Shown here: one piece after another, positions 50,784 to 59,689 of the stretch
How positions within the stretch are numbered: position 1 is the stretch's first letter
How the letters are laid out: every line of letters starts with the position of its first letter
NCBI GenBank assembly: GCA_040390855.1
Contig: JAZJXO010000005.1
Location: 124,001 to 188,000, forward strand
Direction: 5' to 3'
Source: Parvibaculum sp040390855
GTDB lineage: Bacteria > Pseudomonadota > Alphaproteobacteria > Parvibaculales > Parvibaculaceae
Length of the DNA stretch: 64,000 nt
Translations under genes and position numbers: made by a program
The notes under the pieces: model-generated
Databases searched by the model: none
Told to the model about the DNA's origin: nothing
What the model saw: the letters and a program-made list of their open reading frames with translations, nothing else

Positions 50784-51604
50784 TTCGCTCTGACTTTCGC
50801 ATTGCGTTGATTGCCTGCCATCAGTTTGCGCATCGGCACCTGCGGCAAAACGCGGGCAAGCCATGCCAGCACATTGTTCAAACGTCCGTTGATGATCACA
50901 GGCTTGCCGGCCATCACCGCGTCATAGGCCTGCCGTGCCACCACATCGCCGTCCATCCACAGCACCTTGGGGAATTTGCTCACCTCCGCGCGGTTGCCCG
51001 CGACATCGTGAAATTCCGAATAGGTGAAGCCGGGGCAGAGCGCTGTCACATGCACATTGTTGTTCTGATATTCGAGCGACAGGCTTTCCGACATCTTGAT
51101 GACAAAACTTTTCGAGGCGGCATAAAGCGTGCCGCCCGCAGCACCCGGCAAATGTCCGGCAAGCGAGGCCACATTGATGATGCGGCCATAGTTGCGTGCC
51201 GCCATGCCCGGCCCGAACAGGTGGCAAAGCTCGGCCACCGCCGTCACCATCACCTGAATGAGCGCGGCCTGATCCACCCATTTCGTGTCGCGGAAAAATC
51301 CGCTCACCGTATAGCCTGCATTATTGACGAGCGCGTCGATGCGGATATGGCGCTCCGCCATTTCGTTGAACAGGCGGCGCGGCGTTTCGGGATCGGCAAG
51401 ATCCGCGACCACGACATGCGCTTCGACATCGAATTTCTGCTTCACCTCGTCGGCGAGTGCGCGCAGCCGGTCCTCGCGCCGCGCCACCAGCACCAGATCA
51501 TGTCCGTTATGGGCAAAAACAAGCGCAAGTTCGCGCCCGATCCCCGCCGACGCGCCGGTGATCAGCGCCATGCGCCGTTTGTTGCTGTTCTGAGCCTGAT
51601 CCAT
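50780..51604 (-). CDS. Short-chain dehydrogenase/reductase
   Basis: A 274-residue classical SDR: cofactor motif LITGASAGIGRELALVFA (TGxxxGIG), DALVNNAGYTVSGFF with NNAG, catalytic Ser in INVASLAGHLPG and YAASK as YxxxK. The basic residue in VLVARRED favours NADPH. The C-terminal part beyond the fold (NNVLAWLARVLPQVPMRKLM) is hydrophobic and basic and may associate with membranes. Start ATG 51604 has AGGAACAAAT upstream. It overlaps tsaC by 4 nt, although no functional link is obvious. Divergent from the acyl-CoA dehydrogenase gene. Confidence 0.88.
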   Translation of the reverse strand: MDQAQNSNKRRMALITGASAGIGRELALVFAHNGHDLVLVARREDRLRALADEVKQKFDVEAHVVVADLADPETPRRLFNEMAERHIRIDALVNNAGYTVSGFFRDTKWVDQAALIQVMVTAVAELCHLFGPGMAARNYGRIINVASLAGHLPGAAGGTLYAASKSFVIKMSESLSLEYQNNNVHVTALCPGFTYSEFHDVAGNRAEVSKFPKVLWMDGDVVARQAYDAVMAGKPVIINGRLNNVLAWLARVLPQVPMRKLMAGNQRNAKVRAK

Positions 51605-51695
51605 AATTTGTTCCTGTGGTTCAATCACGCGAGAGAATAGAGTAAAACCGCAGAAACGTCAGACCCCCCATCCTGTTTAGAGCCGGAACCCCTGA

Positions 51696-53465
51696 ATGAC
51701 CTATCGTGCCCCTGTCCGCGACATGGCTTTTCTTCTCAACGAAGTCGTGGGGCTCAAATCCCTGATGGGGCAGGGGGCTTTTGCCGACATCTCGCCCGAT
51801 CTTGTCGAGGCTGTGCTGGAAGAAGGCGCAAAGCTCGCAAGCGACGTGCTCGCGCCGCTGAACCAATCGGGCGACAAGGAAGGCGTGACGCTGGAGGCCT
51901 ATGGCGTCAAAACCGCTCGGGGCTTCAGCGCCGCTTACAGGCAATGGGTCGCTGGCGGCTGGGGCTCGGTTGCCGCATCGGTCGATCACGGCGGACAGGG
52001 CCTGCCGCTCGCCGTCGCCACCGCCGCACAGGAGATGTGGAACGCCGCCAACATGGCCTTCGGCCTTTGTCCCATTCTCTCTCAGGGCGCGGTCGAGGCC
52101 ATTGCCGCCCACGGCACCGACGAGCAGAAAAAACTCTACCTGCCGAAACTCGTCTCCGGCGAATGGACCGGCACAATGAACCTCACCGAGCCGCAGGCAG
52201 GCTCCGATCTCAACGCGCTGAAAGCCAAAGCCGTGCCGCAAGGTGACGGCACCTACAAAATCACCGGCACCAAAATCTTCATCACCTATGGCGACCACGA
52301 CATGGCGGACAATATCGTCCATCTCGTTCTCGCCCGCCTGCCCGACGCGCCAGCAGGCACCAAGGGCATTTCGCTGTTCCTTGTGCCGAAATTTCTGGTC
52401 AATGCCGATGGGTCTCTGGGGCCGCGCAATGATGCGAAATGCACCGGCCTCGAACATAAAATTGGCATCCATGCGAGCCCCACCTGCGTCATGGCCTTCG
52501 GCGACGACGGCGGGGCCATCGGCACATTGATCGGCGCGGAAAATCGCGGGCTGGCCTGCATGTTCACGATGATGAACAACGCGCGGCTTCTGGTTGGCAC
52601 GCAGGGCGTGGCGATTGCCGAACGTGCCTATCAGCACGCGCTCGCCTTCGCGCAGGAGCGCAAGCAGGGCCGTCCCACCGGCTCAACGCTCCCGCCCGGC
52701 GAAATGGCCCCGATCATCGTCCATCCCGATGTGCGCCGTAATCTGATGCTGATGAAATCGCTGACCCATGCCGCCCGCGCCATCTGCTATGCCAATGCTG
52801 TCGCCATCGACACGGCGCATCATGGGGCGGACGATGCCACCCGCGCGGCAGGTCAGGCCCGCGCCGATCTCCTCACTCCGATTGCCAAATCTTTCTCCAC
52901 CGACATAGGCTGCGAAGTCGCCTCCGTCGGCGTGCAGATCCATGGCGGCATGGGCTTCATCGAAGAGACAGGCGCAGGCCAGTATTACCGCGATGCCCGC
53001 ATCCTGCCGATCTATGAAGGCACCAACGGCATTCAGGCCATCGACCTTGTGACGCGCAAATTGCCGCTGGCAAACGGCGACGTCGCCCGCACCTTTATCA
53101 ACGAGATGAAAGACACGGCCGCCGAAGCCCATGCGTCCAACAATGCCGACATGATCGCGGTGGGCTCCGCGCTAGACGCCGCGCTCAAAGCGCTGGACGA
53201 TGCAACCGCCTATATGCTCGCCAATCTCAAATCCGCGCCCGATGACTGCCTCGCCGGTGCCACGCCCTATGCGCGCCTCTTCGGCACCTGCGCCGGTGGC
53301 CATTTCCTCGCCCGCGCGGCGCTCGCCAAAGCCGAAGGCGCCGCGCCCCGCATCAGCCTTGCGCGCTTCTATGCCGATCAGGTTCTGCCCGCGAGCCTCG
53401 GCCTTGCCGGTCCGGCGACAGCGGGTGCAAAGGCGCTTTATGCGCTCAATGTGGATGCTCTTTGA
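51696..53465 (+). CDS. Acyl-CoA dehydrogenase, DmdC-like
   Basis: A 589-residue flavin-dependent acyl-CoA dehydrogenase with the C-terminal extension seen in the 3-methylmercaptopropionyl-CoA dehydrogenase (DmdC) group. Conserved parts: MNLTEPQAGSDLNALKAKA, KIFITYGDHDM, IGIHASPTCVMAF and VGVQIHGGMGFIEETGAGQYYRDARILPIYEGTN-type sequence with the likely catalytic Glu in YEGTNGIQ. In DMSP-degrading bacteria DmdC acts before DmdD, but the family also covers other substrates and no dmdA/dmdD genes are here. Transcribed alone, divergent from the SDR gene. Confidence 0.9.
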   Translation: MTYRAPVRDMAFLLNEVVGLKSLMGQGAFADISPDLVEAVLEEGAKLASDVLAPLNQSGDKEGVTLEAYGVKTARGFSAAYRQWVAGGWGSVAASVDHGGQGLPLAVATAAQEMWNAANMAFGLCPILSQGAVEAIAAHGTDEQKKLYLPKLVSGEWTGTMNLTEPQAGSDLNALKAKAVPQGDGTYKITGTKIFITYGDHDMADNIVHLVLARLPDAPAGTKGISLFLVPKFLVNADGSLGPRNDAKCTGLEHKIGIHASPTCVMAFGDDGGAIGTLIGAENRGLACMFTMMNNARLLVGTQGVAIAERAYQHALAFAQERKQGRPTGSTLPPGEMAPIIVHPDVRRNLMLMKSLTHAARAICYANAVAIDTAHHGADDATRAAGQARADLLTPIAKSFSTDIGCEVASVGVQIHGGMGFIEETGAGQYYRDARILPIYEGTNGIQAIDLVTRKLPLANGDVARTFINEMKDTAAEAHASNNADMIAVGSALDAALKALDDATAYMLANLKSAPDDCLAGATPYARLFGTCAGGHFLARAALAKAEGAAPRISLARFYADQVLPASLGLAGPATAGAKALYALNVDAL

Positions 53466-53583
53466 CGCCGGGTTTCCCCAAGGAATCCTTGAGGGTTCAT
53501 CGCTTCGTTTGACGCCGCCGCGTGACGCGCCTATCACAAAAGGGTGCGCCCTCTTTGATGCGCCAGACCGAAAGCAGTAAAAA

Positions 53584-54639
53584 ATGTCCGACGTTTCGCT
53601 TGCCACAAATGACGCTCCCGCGCTGCGCTATCCGTTCTCGCGCATTCCGGAGCCCGGCGAAATGATGGAGACCGCGCCCGGCATTTACTGGGTGCGAATG
53701 CCGCTGCCTTTTCAACTGACCCACATCAATCTCTGGCTGATCGAGGAAGACAACGGCTGGACACTGGTCGATACGGGCGTTGACACGGTCGAAGTGAAAA
53801 CCCTGTGGGAGCAGATCTTCGCGTCGGGCCTCAAAGGCAAGCCCGTCACGCGCGTCATCGTCACCCATCTCCATCCCGATCATGTCGGACTCGCCGGTTG
53901 GATCTGCCGCAAGTTCGGCGTCGAGCTTCACATGTCGCGCACCGATTTTCTCATGTGCCGCAACCTCGTGCTCGACACAGGCCGCGAAGCGCCGAAAGAA
54001 GCCATCGACTTCTACCGCGCCGCCGGCATGGGCAGAGGCGGTCTTGAAAGTTATCTCAAACGCTTCGGCGGCTTCGGCTCGCATATCTCGCCCCTGCCCG
54101 ACACATTCCGCCGCCTGCGCGAGAATGACGAACTGACCATCGGCAACCGCCAGTGGCGCGTCGTTGTCGGCTCCGGCCACGCACCCGAACATGTCTGCCT
54201 CTACAGCGCCGAGGCAAAGGTTCTGATCTCCGGCGATCAGGTGCTGCCGCGCATCTCGTCCAATGTCTCCGTCCATCCGACAGAGGCGCATGACAATCCG
54301 CTACAGGACTGGATCGACAGTTGCCATCGTATCCGTGCAAACGTACCGGATGATGTGCTGGTGCTCCCCGCACATAACGAACCCTTTTACGGCCTCCATG
54401 AGCGCCTCACGCAACTGATCGAAGGCCACGAAGACGGGCTTGCAAAACTTCACGCGCTGATCAGCGAACCTAAACGCGCGATCGACGTCTTCCCCGCCCT
54501 CTTCAAACGCGAAATCGGCCCCGAAGTCTTCTTCATGGCCACCGGCGAAAGCCTCGCGCATCTGAACTGCCTGCTGGGCCGCAAAACCGCCAAAGTCACC
54601 CGCAACGAAAAAGGCGTCGACTGGTACGAGCAGGTGTAG
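53584..54639 (+). CDS. MBL-fold metallohydrolase
   Basis: A 351-residue metallo-beta-lactamase-fold hydrolase. The metal-binding motif is His95-Leu-His97-Pro-Asp99-His100 in VTHLHPDHVG; a later GSGHAPEHVCLY supplies the third His and SGDQVLP the bridging Asp. After about residue 270 there is an additional winged-helix-like C-terminal domain as in glyoxalase-II/LACTB2-type proteins. The substrate is unknown (thioester, lactone or RNA). The gene is followed by a palindromic repeat before the HDAC-like gene. Confidence 0.87.
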   Translation: MSDVSLATNDAPALRYPFSRIPEPGEMMETAPGIYWVRMPLPFQLTHINLWLIEEDNGWTLVDTGVDTVEVKTLWEQIFASGLKGKPVTRVIVTHLHPDHVGLAGWICRKFGVELHMSRTDFLMCRNLVLDTGREAPKEAIDFYRAAGMGRGGLESYLKRFGGFGSHISPLPDTFRRLRENDELTIGNRQWRVVVGSGHAPEHVCLYSAEAKVLISGDQVLPRISSNVSVHPTEAHDNPLQDWIDSCHRIRANVPDDVLVLPAHNEPFYGLHERLTQLIEGHEDGLAKLHALISEPKRAIDVFPALFKREIGPEVFFMATGESLAHLNCLLGRKTAKVTRNEKGVDWYEQV

Positions 54640-54659
54640 CGATTTGCGACCTGGAAAAG

Positions 54660-54690
54660 TCGTCATGGCCGGGCTTCGGGGCTTGGCCCC
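54660..54690. repeat. Dispersed CGTCATGGCCGGG repeat with hairpin
   Basis: CGTCATGGCCGGGCTTCGGG is followed by a perfect GGGGC-TTG-GCCCC hairpin (54678-54690). The first 12 bases equal the copy at 59636. Similar ATGGCCGG palindromes are commonly scattered through alphaproteobacterial genomes and are often mis-annotated as MAGLxPAI peptides. Confidence 0.5.
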
Positions 54691-54753
54691 ACTTTAAAGT
54701 CTCTCCCGTGCTACACTCGCCGTCAGCCCATAACCACCACGCGTTGCGTATCC

Positions 54754-55686
54754 ATGGAAACCCTCCTCGTCACCCATTCGGCCTGCCTCGCACATGAAGT
54801 GCCCGCAGGTCATCCCGAATGCCCAGACCGTCTCCGCGCCGTCCTTGCCGCGCTCGACGCCGAAGAGTTCGCCTTGCTGATCCGCGCCACCGCGCCGCTT
54901 GCATCGGTTGAGCAGATCGCCCGCGTCCATGATGCAGCCCTCATCGACTATCTGATGCAGGCCTCGCCATCCGCGGGCTTCCACCGCATCGACGCGGACA
55001 CGGCCATGTCGCATGGCACGATGGAAGCGGCGCTGCGTGCCGCCGGAGCCGTCGTCCATGCGGTTGACGAAGTCATGGCGGGCAAAGCGCGCAATGCCTT
55101 CTGCGCCATCCGCCCGCCGGGCCACCATGCCGAGCCAGGTCAGGCCATGGGCTTCTGCTTTTTCAACAATGTCGCCATCGGCGCGCTTCATGCCCGCGCC
55201 GTGCACGGCGTCTCGCGCCCCGCCGTCATCGACTTCGACGTCCATCACGGCAACGGCACGCAGTCGGCCTTTGAGGGTGACGCGTCGTTGTTTTATGCCT
55301 CGACCCACCAGTCGCCGCTCTATCCCGGCACAGGTGCCGCACATGAAACCGGCATCGCCAAAAATATCGTCAATGCCTGCCTCGTGCCGGGCGCGGGCTC
55401 TGAGCAATTCCGCGAGGTCTTCACCGGAATCATCATGCCCGCTCTCTCGCAATTTGATCCTGATTTCATCTTTATTTCGGCGGGTTTTGACGCGCATATG
55501 GCAGACCCTCTCGCCAATCTCAGGCTCACAGAGGATGATTACGGCTGGGCGACATCCGAGCTTGTGCGCTATGCCGAAAAGCATTGCGAAGGCCGCGTTG
55601 TCTCAACGCTCGAAGGCGGCTATGACTTAGGCGCATTGAACGCGTCCACAAAAGCGCATGTCCGTGCGCTTCAATGTACGCTCTGA
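54754..55686 (+). CDS. Histone deacetylase family amidohydrolase
   Basis: A 310-residue HDAC/acetylpolyamine amidohydrolase-fold enzyme. The active site is complete: the His124-His125 pair in RPPGHHAEPG, zinc ligands Asp162 and His164 in IDFDVHHGNGTQ, and Asp246 in ISAGFDAH. Bacterial members deacetylate acetylpolyamines, acetoin-related targets or proteins; the substrate is unknown. It is the first gene of a tightly spaced run (xseB, ispA, dxs, tlyA and two methyltransferases), with 17 nt to the xseB start. Confidence 0.9.
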   Translation: METLLVTHSACLAHEVPAGHPECPDRLRAVLAALDAEEFALLIRATAPLASVEQIARVHDAALIDYLMQASPSAGFHRIDADTAMSHGTMEAALRAAGAVVHAVDEVMAGKARNAFCAIRPPGHHAEPGQAMGFCFFNNVAIGALHARAVHGVSRPAVIDFDVHHGNGTQSAFEGDASLFYASTHQSPLYPGTGAAHETGIAKNIVNACLVPGAGSEQFREVFTGIIMPALSQFDPDFIFISAGFDAHMADPLANLRLTEDDYGWATSELVRYAEKHCEGRVVSTLEGGYDLGALNASTKAHVRALQCTL

Positions 55687-55703
55687 AACTCCGGGGAACC
55701 GTT

Positions 55704-55952
55704 ATGGCCGCAAGCAAAGCCGACATTGAGAAACTGAGTTTCGAAGAGGCTCTCGCCCAGCTCGAAAAAATCGTGGCCCAGCTCGAAAGCGGCAATGCGG
55801 CGCTTGAAGATTCGATCGACCTTTACGAGCGCGGCAATCTCCTCAAAGCGCATTGCGAAGCGCGCCTCAAGGCTGCCGAAGCCAAGGTCGAGAAAATCAG
55901 GCTGTCATCAACCGGTGCGGCGACGGGCACAGAGCCCCTCGACGTCGAATAA
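55704..55952 (+). CDS. xseB: Exodeoxyribonuclease VII small subunit
   Basis: An 82-residue helical protein. The signature LSFEEALAQLEKIVAQLESGNAALEDSIDLYERG-type helix pair is unmistakable for XseB, which binds the large subunit XseA of the single-strand nuclease. No xseA is in the window. ATG 55704 with GGGGAAC is preferred; an in-frame upstream ATG at 55674 would overlap the HDAC-like gene. xseB-ispA-dxs is a widely conserved order. Confidence 0.95.
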   Translation: MAASKADIEKLSFEEALAQLEKIVAQLESGNAALEDSIDLYERGNLLKAHCEARLKAAEAKVEKIRLSSTGAATGTEPLDVE

Positions 55953-55963
55953 CGGGGCACGCT

Positions 55964-56866
55964 TTGCAGGACGCCGTCGCCAGACAATTTGATGAGGCCA
56001 TCGCCAGAATACAGGCCGATGTCGAAGAACTCATCGAGACCGTCCTGCCGCGCGGCGAGGGGGCAGAGATCCGCGTCTTCGATGCCATGCGCTATGCCGT
56101 CATGGCAGGTGGCAAACGCTTCCGCCCCTTTCTTGTTTGTGAAAGCGCGCGTCTCTTCGGCGTCGACCCTGCCGCTGCGCTGCGCGTCGCCGCGGCCATC
56201 GAATGCGTCCATACCTATTCGCTCGTGCATGACGATCTCCCCTGCATGGACGACGACGATCTCCGTCGCGGCAAGCCGACGGTCCACCGCGCCTATGACG
56301 AGGCGACCGCCGTGCTGGCGGGTGACGCGCTGCTCACTTTCGCGTTTGAACTCCTCGCCGACCGCGACACGCATCAGTTGGCGGAAGTCCGCGTCGAACT
56401 TCTGCGCCGCCTTGCGCTCGCGGCAGGCGGGCAGGGCATGGTGGGCGGTCAGATGATTGATCTGGCGTCGGAAGGCGAGGCGCTCGACATGGGTGGTATC
56501 TCGCGTCTCCAGCGTCTCAAAACCGGTGCTTTGATCGCTTTTGCCTGCGAAGCGGGTGCGGTGCTTGGTCGCGCCCCGCGTGAGCGCCGCCACGCCCTGC
56601 GCGCCTATGCCCATGATATGGGCCTCGCTTTCCAGATCGCCGATGATCTCCTTGATGTAGAAGGCAAGGCGGAGACGGTGGGCAAGGCCACAGGCAAGGA
56701 TGCGGCGGCGGGAAAAGCCACGTTTGTCTCCATTCTGGGGGTTGAGCGCGCCCGTGCCCAGGCCGCCATGCTGTCTGAACAGGCGATCCAACATCTTGAT
56801 TTATTTGACGAAAAAGCCGACCTTTTGCGTCAGGCGGCGCGCTTCGTTATAACGCGACGCAGTTAA
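55964..56866 (+). CDS. ispA: Farnesyl diphosphate synthase
   Basis: A 300-residue short-chain prenyltransferase that makes C15 farnesyl diphosphate from IPP and DMAPP/GPP. The first Asp-rich motif is DDLPCMDDDD (90-99), the second is DDLLD in FQIADDLLDVEG, with GGKRFRP at about 49-55 and GGQMIDL in the middle. The start is a TTG at 55964 preceded by GGGGC; the next in-frame ATG is too far downstream to preserve the N-terminal helix. It lies 11 nt after the xseB stop and 51 nt before dxs. Confidence 0.94.
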   Translation: MQDAVARQFDEAIARIQADVEELIETVLPRGEGAEIRVFDAMRYAVMAGGKRFRPFLVCESARLFGVDPAAALRVAAAIECVHTYSLVHDDLPCMDDDDLRRGKPTVHRAYDEATAVLAGDALLTFAFELLADRDTHQLAEVRVELLRRLALAAGGQGMVGGQMIDLASEGEALDMGGISRLQRLKTGALIAFACEAGAVLGRAPRERRHALRAYAHDMGLAFQIADDLLDVEGKAETVGKATGKDAAAGKATFVSILGVERARAQAAMLSEQAIQHLDLFDEKADLLRQAARFVITRRS

Positions 56867-56917
56867 GTTCCTCCCCGTTTTCGGCCCATAATTCTGACGA
56901 GGCCGAGGTAGTTAGTT

Positions 56918-58861
56918 TTGAACACCAAACCGCAAACGCCCCTTCTTGACCGCATTCACGAGACGGCCGATCTGCGTGCTCTGCCCGAGAGTGACCTTCG
57001 TCAGGTTACGGATGAATTGCGCGCTGAAACCATCGACGCCGTTTCCGTCACAGGCGGTCATCTCGGCGCAGGCCTCGGCGTCGTCGAACTCACAGTGGCG
57101 CTCCACTATGTCTTCAACACCCCCGAAGACCGCATCATCTGGGATGTCGGCCATCAGGCCTATCCGCACAAAATTCTCACCGGACGCCGCGACCGCATCC
57201 GCACATTGCGCATGGGCGGTGGTTTGTCGGGTTTCACCAAACGCGCCGAAAGCAAATACGATCCCTTCGGCGCGGCTCATTCGTCCACGTCGATTTCTGC
57301 CGGCCTCGGCATGGCAGTCGCACGTGACCTGAAGGGCGAGAAGAACAACGTCATCGCCGTCATCGGCGACGGCGCGATGAGCGCGGGCATGGCTTATGAG
57401 GCCATGAACAATGCCGGCGCGATGGACAGCCGGTTGATCATCGTCCTCAACGACAATGATATGTCGATAGCGCCCCCCGTCGGCGGCATGTCGGCCTATC
57501 TCGCACGTCTGATTTCCGGCAACGCCTATCACTCGGTCCGCGACTTCGCCAAAGAGATCGCCAAGCTCTTCCCCAAGAGCATCGAGGAGCGCGCCCGCCG
57601 TGCCGAAGAATATGCACGCGGCATGGCGACGGGCGGCACGATGTTCGAAGAACTCGGGCTCTATTATGTCGGCCCCATCGACGGTCATAATCTCGACCAT
57701 CTTCTGCCTGTCCTGAAAAATGTACGCGATGTCGGCGAAGGCCCGATCCTCGTTCATGTCGTGACGCAAAAGGGCAAGGGCTATGCGCCCGCCGAAGCCG
57801 CCCCCGACAAATATCACGGCGTCAACAAATTCGACGTCATCACCGGCGCACAGGCAAAAGCCACGCCCAACGCCCCGCAATATACGCGCGTCTTCGCCGA
57901 CGCCCTGATTGCACATGCCGAACATGACGACAAGATCGTGGCGATCACAGCGGCCATGCCGTCGGGCACGGGGCTTGACAAGTTCGGCGACAGGTTTCCG
58001 ACCCGCACTTTTGACGTTGGTATCGCCGAACAACACGCGGTTACTTTCGCGGCGGGCCTCGCCACCGAAGGCTTCAAGCCCTTCTGCGCCATCTATTCGA
58101 CATTTCTGCAACGCGCCTACGATCAGGTCGTCCACGACGTCGCGATCCAGCGCCTGCCCGTGCGCTTCGCCATTGATCGCGCCGGTCTCGTCGGTGCCGA
58201 CGGGCCGACCCACGCAGGCTCGTTCGACATTGCCTATTTGGCCTGTCTGCCGGACTTCGTGATCATGGCGGCCGCCGACGAAGCCGACCTCATGCACATG
58301 GTCGCAACATCCGTTGCGATTGACGACCGCCCCTCCGCTGTGCGCTACCCGCGCGGCGAAGGCATTGGCATCGACATGCCTGCCATCGGCACAGCGCTCG
58401 ACATCGGCAAAGGCCGCATCATCCGCGAAGGCACGAAGGTCGCGATCCTCTCGCTCGGCACGCGTCTGGCCGAAGCGCTGAAGGCGGCAGACCAGCTCGC
58501 CGCGCTCGGTCTGCCTACAACGGTCGCCGACGCGCGTTTCGCAAAGCCTCTCGATCACGACCTGATCACGCGCCTTGCCCGCGAGCACGAAGTTCTGCTC
58601 ATCGCCGAGGAAGGCTCTATCGGCGGCTTTTCGTCCCATGTGCTTGAGTTCCTCGCCAGTTCCGGCGCTTTGGACCGCGGCCTCAAGGTCCGCCCGATGC
58701 ATCTGCCGGATGTGTTCATCGACCATGACAAGCCCGAAAAAATGTACGAGCTTGCCGGTCTCTCTGCCGCCTCCATGGTCGGCGCGGCGCTGACGGCATT
58801 GGGTATGCAAAACGAGATCGCCGAGCTTGCCGCCCGCGCTGCTGCGCAGAAACCGCTCTGA
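56918..58861 (+). CDS. dxs: 1-Deoxy-D-xylulose-5-phosphate synthase
   Basis: ThDP enzyme that condenses pyruvate with glyceraldehyde 3-phosphate, the first step of the MEP isoprenoid pathway. 647 residues, normal length. Key parts: GGHLGAGLGVVELTVALHYVF, WDVGHQAYPHKILTGR, the ThDP motif GDGAMSAGMAYEAMNNAG, and the transketolase pyrimidine-binding and C-terminal domains with GIAEQHAVTFAAGLA and AIDRAGLVGADGPTHAG. The start is a TTG at 56918 with a weak GAGG site; no ATG near it would keep the usual N-terminus. It follows ispA and precedes tlyA by 6 nt. Confidence 0.96.
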   Translation: MNTKPQTPLLDRIHETADLRALPESDLRQVTDELRAETIDAVSVTGGHLGAGLGVVELTVALHYVFNTPEDRIIWDVGHQAYPHKILTGRRDRIRTLRMGGGLSGFTKRAESKYDPFGAAHSSTSISAGLGMAVARDLKGEKNNVIAVIGDGAMSAGMAYEAMNNAGAMDSRLIIVLNDNDMSIAPPVGGMSAYLARLISGNAYHSVRDFAKEIAKLFPKSIEERARRAEEYARGMATGGTMFEELGLYYVGPIDGHNLDHLLPVLKNVRDVGEGPILVHVVTQKGKGYAPAEAAPDKYHGVNKFDVITGAQAKATPNAPQYTRVFADALIAHAEHDDKIVAITAAMPSGTGLDKFGDRFPTRTFDVGIAEQHAVTFAAGLATEGFKPFCAIYSTFLQRAYDQVVHDVAIQRLPVRFAIDRAGLVGADGPTHAGSFDIAYLACLPDFVIMAAADEADLMHMVATSVAIDDRPSAVRYPRGEGIGIDMPAIGTALDIGKGRIIREGTKVAILSLGTRLAEALKAADQLAALGLPTTVADARFAKPLDHDLITRLAREHEVLLIAEEGSIGGFSSHVLEFLASSGALDRGLKVRPMHLPDVFIDHDKPEKMYELAGLSAASMVGAALTALGMQNEIAELAARAAAQKPL

Positions 58862-58867
58862 CATATC

Positions 58868-59632
58868 ATGCACATCCCCCGCAAGCGTCTCGATCAGGTG
58901 CTGGTCGAGCGTGGCCTGATGCCAAGCCGCGCCCGCGCCCAAAGCGAGATCAATGACGGTCACGTTCTGGTGGCAGGCGAAGTCGCGCGCAAACCTGCCC
59001 AGATGGTGAGTGACGAGGATGAAGTCACGCTGACCTCATCCGTACACGAATATGTCTCCCGCGCCGCGCTGAAGCTCGTTCACGCGCTCGATCATTTCGA
59101 CATAGATGTGCGGGACAGGTTTTGTCTCGACATCGGTGCTTCGACAGGCGGTTTTACGCAAGTCTTGCTGGAGCGTCATGCCGCTCATGTGACAGCGGTG
59201 GATGTCGGCCACGGCCAGCTTGCCCCCGCTTTGGCGGATCACCCCCGCGTGACACTCTTTGAAGGTCTCAATGCCAAGGATCTGATCCCCGAACATTTTG
59301 CAGGCAGGATGGGGATCATCACCTGCGACGTGAGTTTCATCAGCCTCGCCAAAGCGCTCGATCCCTTGCTCGATCTCTGCGCGGAAACGCCCGATCTCCT
59401 GCGGGACAACGCGTATCTCGTTTTGCTGATCAAGCCCGAATTCGAGGTCGGCAAGGGCAATCTCGGCTCCGGCGGCATCGTCCGCGACCCCGCCCTTCAC
59501 ATGCAGGTTTGTGATACCCTGTCGGCATGGCTCCGTTCCAAAGGGCAATGGGAGGTTTTCGACGTCATCGAAAGCCCGATCCACGGCGGTGACGGCAACA
59601 AAGAGTTCTTCCTCATCGCCCGCCTGAAATAA
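58868..59632 (+). CDS. tlyA: TlyA family rRNA 2'-O-methyltransferase
   Basis: A 254-residue protein with an N-terminal S4 RNA-binding domain (RKRLDQVLVERGLMPSRARAQSEI) and an FtsJ/RrmJ-like SAM methyltransferase domain (CLDIGASTGGFTQVLLERHAAHVTAVDVG). TlyA enzymes methylate 16S and 23S rRNA riboses, affecting capreomycin sensitivity in mycobacteria. The catalytic Lys in LIKPEFEVGKGNLGSGGIVRDPALH is visible. dxs-tlyA adjacency is common in Alphaproteobacteria. Confidence 0.93.
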   Translation: MHIPRKRLDQVLVERGLMPSRARAQSEINDGHVLVAGEVARKPAQMVSDEDEVTLTSSVHEYVSRAALKLVHALDHFDIDVRDRFCLDIGASTGGFTQVLLERHAAHVTAVDVGHGQLAPALADHPRVTLFEGLNAKDLIPEHFAGRMGIITCDVSFISLAKALDPLLDLCAETPDLLRDNAYLVLLIKPEFEVGKGNLGSGGIVRDPALHMQVCDTLSAWLRSKGQWEVFDVIESPIHGGDGNKEFFLIARLK

Positions 59633-59635
59633 ATC

Positions 59636-59664
59636 GTCATGGCCGGACCTGATCCGGCCATCCA
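59636..59664. repeat. Dispersed CGTCATGGCCGGA palindrome
   Basis: CGTCATGGCCGGACCTGATCC begins this element, and GGCCGGA / TCCGGCC pair over 7 bp. Translated, it gives the MAGPDPAIQ-type peptide familiar from dispersed alphaproteobacterial repeats. It lies between tlyA and the RNA methyltransferase gene. Confidence 0.6.
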
Positions 59665-59689
59665 GCGCTTCTCTATAAAGTCATTCTTT

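Noticed and set aside
56912..58963. 683-codon open frame on the minus strand, opposite dxs
   Set aside because: It is the antisense of an unmistakable dxs gene. Its translation has no domain pattern; long antisense frames are common in GC-rich DNA.
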